From an uncultured bacterium (lineage in GTDB: Bacteria > Bacillota > Clostridia > Oscillospirales > Ruminococcaceae), in the NCBI GenBank assembly GCA_905215595.1, contig CAJMQZ010000008.1:1-33041 (forward strand): a DNA stretch of 33,041 bases. The letters run 5' to 3'. The notes beneath the pieces were generated by a model. That model was not told where the DNA came from and did not search any database. It saw nothing but the letters and a program-made list of their open reading frames with translations. Within the stretch, counting starts at the first letter, position 1. Every line of letters starts with the position of its first letter. The translations under genes and the position numbers were made by a program. Shown here in pieces: positions 32,250 through 33,041 of the stretch.

Positions 32250-32530
32250 ATGGCGATGAAGGGAACAAGTACCCTGAAGCGTTCTGTCCAGAGAAGTCCC
32301 GGTTGGTGCAAGGGATCACAGAACGGCAGGGGAAATACCTCCCGGAGCTGCAGGCTGAATGCGCAAAGCTAGTAGGCTGTGCCGCGTGCGAGCGTTAAAG
32401 ACGCAGGAGTGTCGCTCTACTCTGGGGTGCGCACTCGTAAGGCCGTTTCTGTGAGGAAACGGCAAACAGAGGTGGTACCGCGAAGTTATCTCGCCCTCTG
32501 CCAAATTTATTTTTGGCAGAGGGCGTTTTT
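32250..32530 (+). promoter_or_regulatory. T-box riboswitch, tyrosine specific
   Basis: The leader has the stem I start with an AGTA-type bulge (GAACAAGTAC near 32263-32272), a specifier region GGGGAAATACC in which TAC (32336-32338) is a Tyr codon, and the T-box core GGTGGTACCGCG (32471-32482) that pairs with the uncharged tRNA 3' end. It ends in a terminator at 32492-32530. Uncharged tRNA-Tyr should favour the antiterminator and switch on tyrS. The specifier matches the downstream gene, which makes the call firm. Confidence 0.93.
32492..32530 (+). terminator. T-box terminator hairpin
   Basis: CGCCCTCTGCCAAA (32492-32505) pairs perfectly with TTTGGCAGAGGGCG (32512-32525), 14 bp with a TTTATT loop, then TTTTTG. 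In the antiterminated state the T-box core upstream competes for the 5' arm region. Confidence 0.93.
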
Positions 32531-32564
32531 GTTTCCTCTGCCCCAAAAACAGGAGGTTTTTCCC

Positions 32565-33041
32565 ATGACGCTGTACGAAGAACTGAAAGCCCGTGGTCTG
32601 GTAGCCCAGATCACCGATGAAGAGATCATTGATTTGATCAACAATGGCAAGGCTACCTTTTACATCGGCTTTGATTGCACTGCCGACAGCCTGACCGCCG
32701 GCCATTTTCTGGCGCTGACTCTGATGAAGCGCCTGCAGCTGGCAGGCAACAAGCCCATCGCCCTGATCGGCGGCGGCACTACCATGATCGGTGACCCCTC
32801 CGGCCGCACCGATATGCGTAAGATGCTGACCAAGGACGATATCGCCCACAATGCAGCCTGCTTTAAAAAACAGATGGAGAAGTTCATTGATTTCTCCGAG
32901 GGCAAGGCTCTGATGGTGAACAACGCCGACTGGCTGCTGGATCTGAACTACGTTGAGCTGCTGCGCGAGGTAGGCGCCTGCTTCTCCGTGAACAACATGC
33001 TGCGCGCCGAGTGCTACAAGCAGCGCATGGAGAAGGGCCTG
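32565..33041 (+). CDS. tyrS: Tyrosyl-tRNA synthetase (N-terminal part, cut by window end)
   Basis: 159 codons are visible and the frame is open to the last base. Class I TyrRS features include FYIGFDCTADSLTAGHFLAL, whose TAGHF is the HIGH-type motif, IALIGGGTTMIGDPSGR in the active site, and NNMLRAECYKQRMEKGL at the end of the visible part. AGGAGG (32551-32556) is 8 nt before ATG 32565. It is controlled by the tyrosine T-box. The KMSKS loop and the C-terminal S4 domain lie beyond the window. Confidence 0.95.
   Translation, partial: MTLYEELKARGLVAQITDEEIIDLINNGKATFYIGFDCTADSLTAGHFLALTLMKRLQLAGNKPIALIGGGTTMIGDPSGRTDMRKMLTKDDIAHNAACFKKQMEKFIDFSEGKALMVNNADWLLDLNYVELLREVGACFSVNNMLRAECYKQRMEKGL

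Noticed and set aside
32111..32398. 95-codon ORF across the repeat and T-box leader
   Set aside because: The region is a palindromic repeat followed by a structured RNA leader with its promoter; no ribosome site or domain supports translation.

Overview
The window reads as the chromosome of a GC-rich, low-G+C-phylum (Bacillota) anaerobe of the Clostridia. G/C dominates third codon positions, genes are almost all on the + strand, spacing is tight, ribosome-binding sites are strong AGGAGG types, and ATGA/GTGA/TAATG stop-start overlaps are frequent. Gene order is a condensed version of the Bacillus/Clostridium backbone. Codon style, gene content and the gut-Firmicute-like palindromic repeat near the end suggest an Oscillospiraceae/Ruminococcaceae member of the Faecalibacterium-Subdoligranulum-Gemmiger type. 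That assignment is an inference from style, not from a marker gene. No phage, plasmid, IS, CRISPR, rRNA or tRNA gene was found.

Region 1 (119-12221) is a housekeeping run: yicC, remA, gmk, priA, def, fmt, rsmB, rlmN, prpC, prkC, rsgA, thiN. It joins nucleotide metabolism, replication restart, the formyl-methionine cycle, rRNA modification, the Ser/Thr phosphatase-kinase pair that senses cell wall, and ribosome assembly. rpoZ and coaBC (usual between gmk and priA) and rpe (usual near thiN) are absent.

Region 2 (12222-14080) is a spore-envelope pocket. A 26-codon ORF is very likely spoVM, the tiny amphipathic spore-coat anchoring peptide, in the place where Bacillus also keeps it (after thiN). 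A strong terminator follows, then a SPOCS/LysM protein resembling SipL, the clostridial partner of SpoIVA. Both genes are preceded by sequences resembling sigma-E promoters.

Region 3 (14081-16511) is a roughly 350-base AT-rich spacer with an extended -10 sigma-A promoter driving ligA, closed by a perfect terminator.

Region 4 (16548-21275) is a complete eight-gene spoIIIA operon (AA to AH), the mother-cell half of the channel that feeds the forespore, with a consensus sigma-E -10 box upstream.

Region 5 (21276-31989) begins with a structured noncoding stretch and a strong sigma-A promoter. It then carries asp23/yqhY, nusB, a TsaD-like M22 paralogue, xseA, xseB, ispA, yuiD, dxs, tlyA, nadK, argR and recN: a mixed isoprenoid, DNA-repair, NAD and arginine-regulator run in the conserved order. 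The spoIVB-spo0A pair that classically follows recN is not here.

Region 6 (31990-33041) holds a palindromic MITE/REP-like repeat, a sigma-A promoter, a tyrosine T-box riboswitch with a UAC specifier, and the 5' part of tyrS, cut by the window end.

Most of the window is ordinary backbone. The most noteworthy content is the cryptic spoVM microgene, the sipL neighbour and the shared sigma-E-like promoter signals, which together suggest that the sporulation genes here are kept and regulated.
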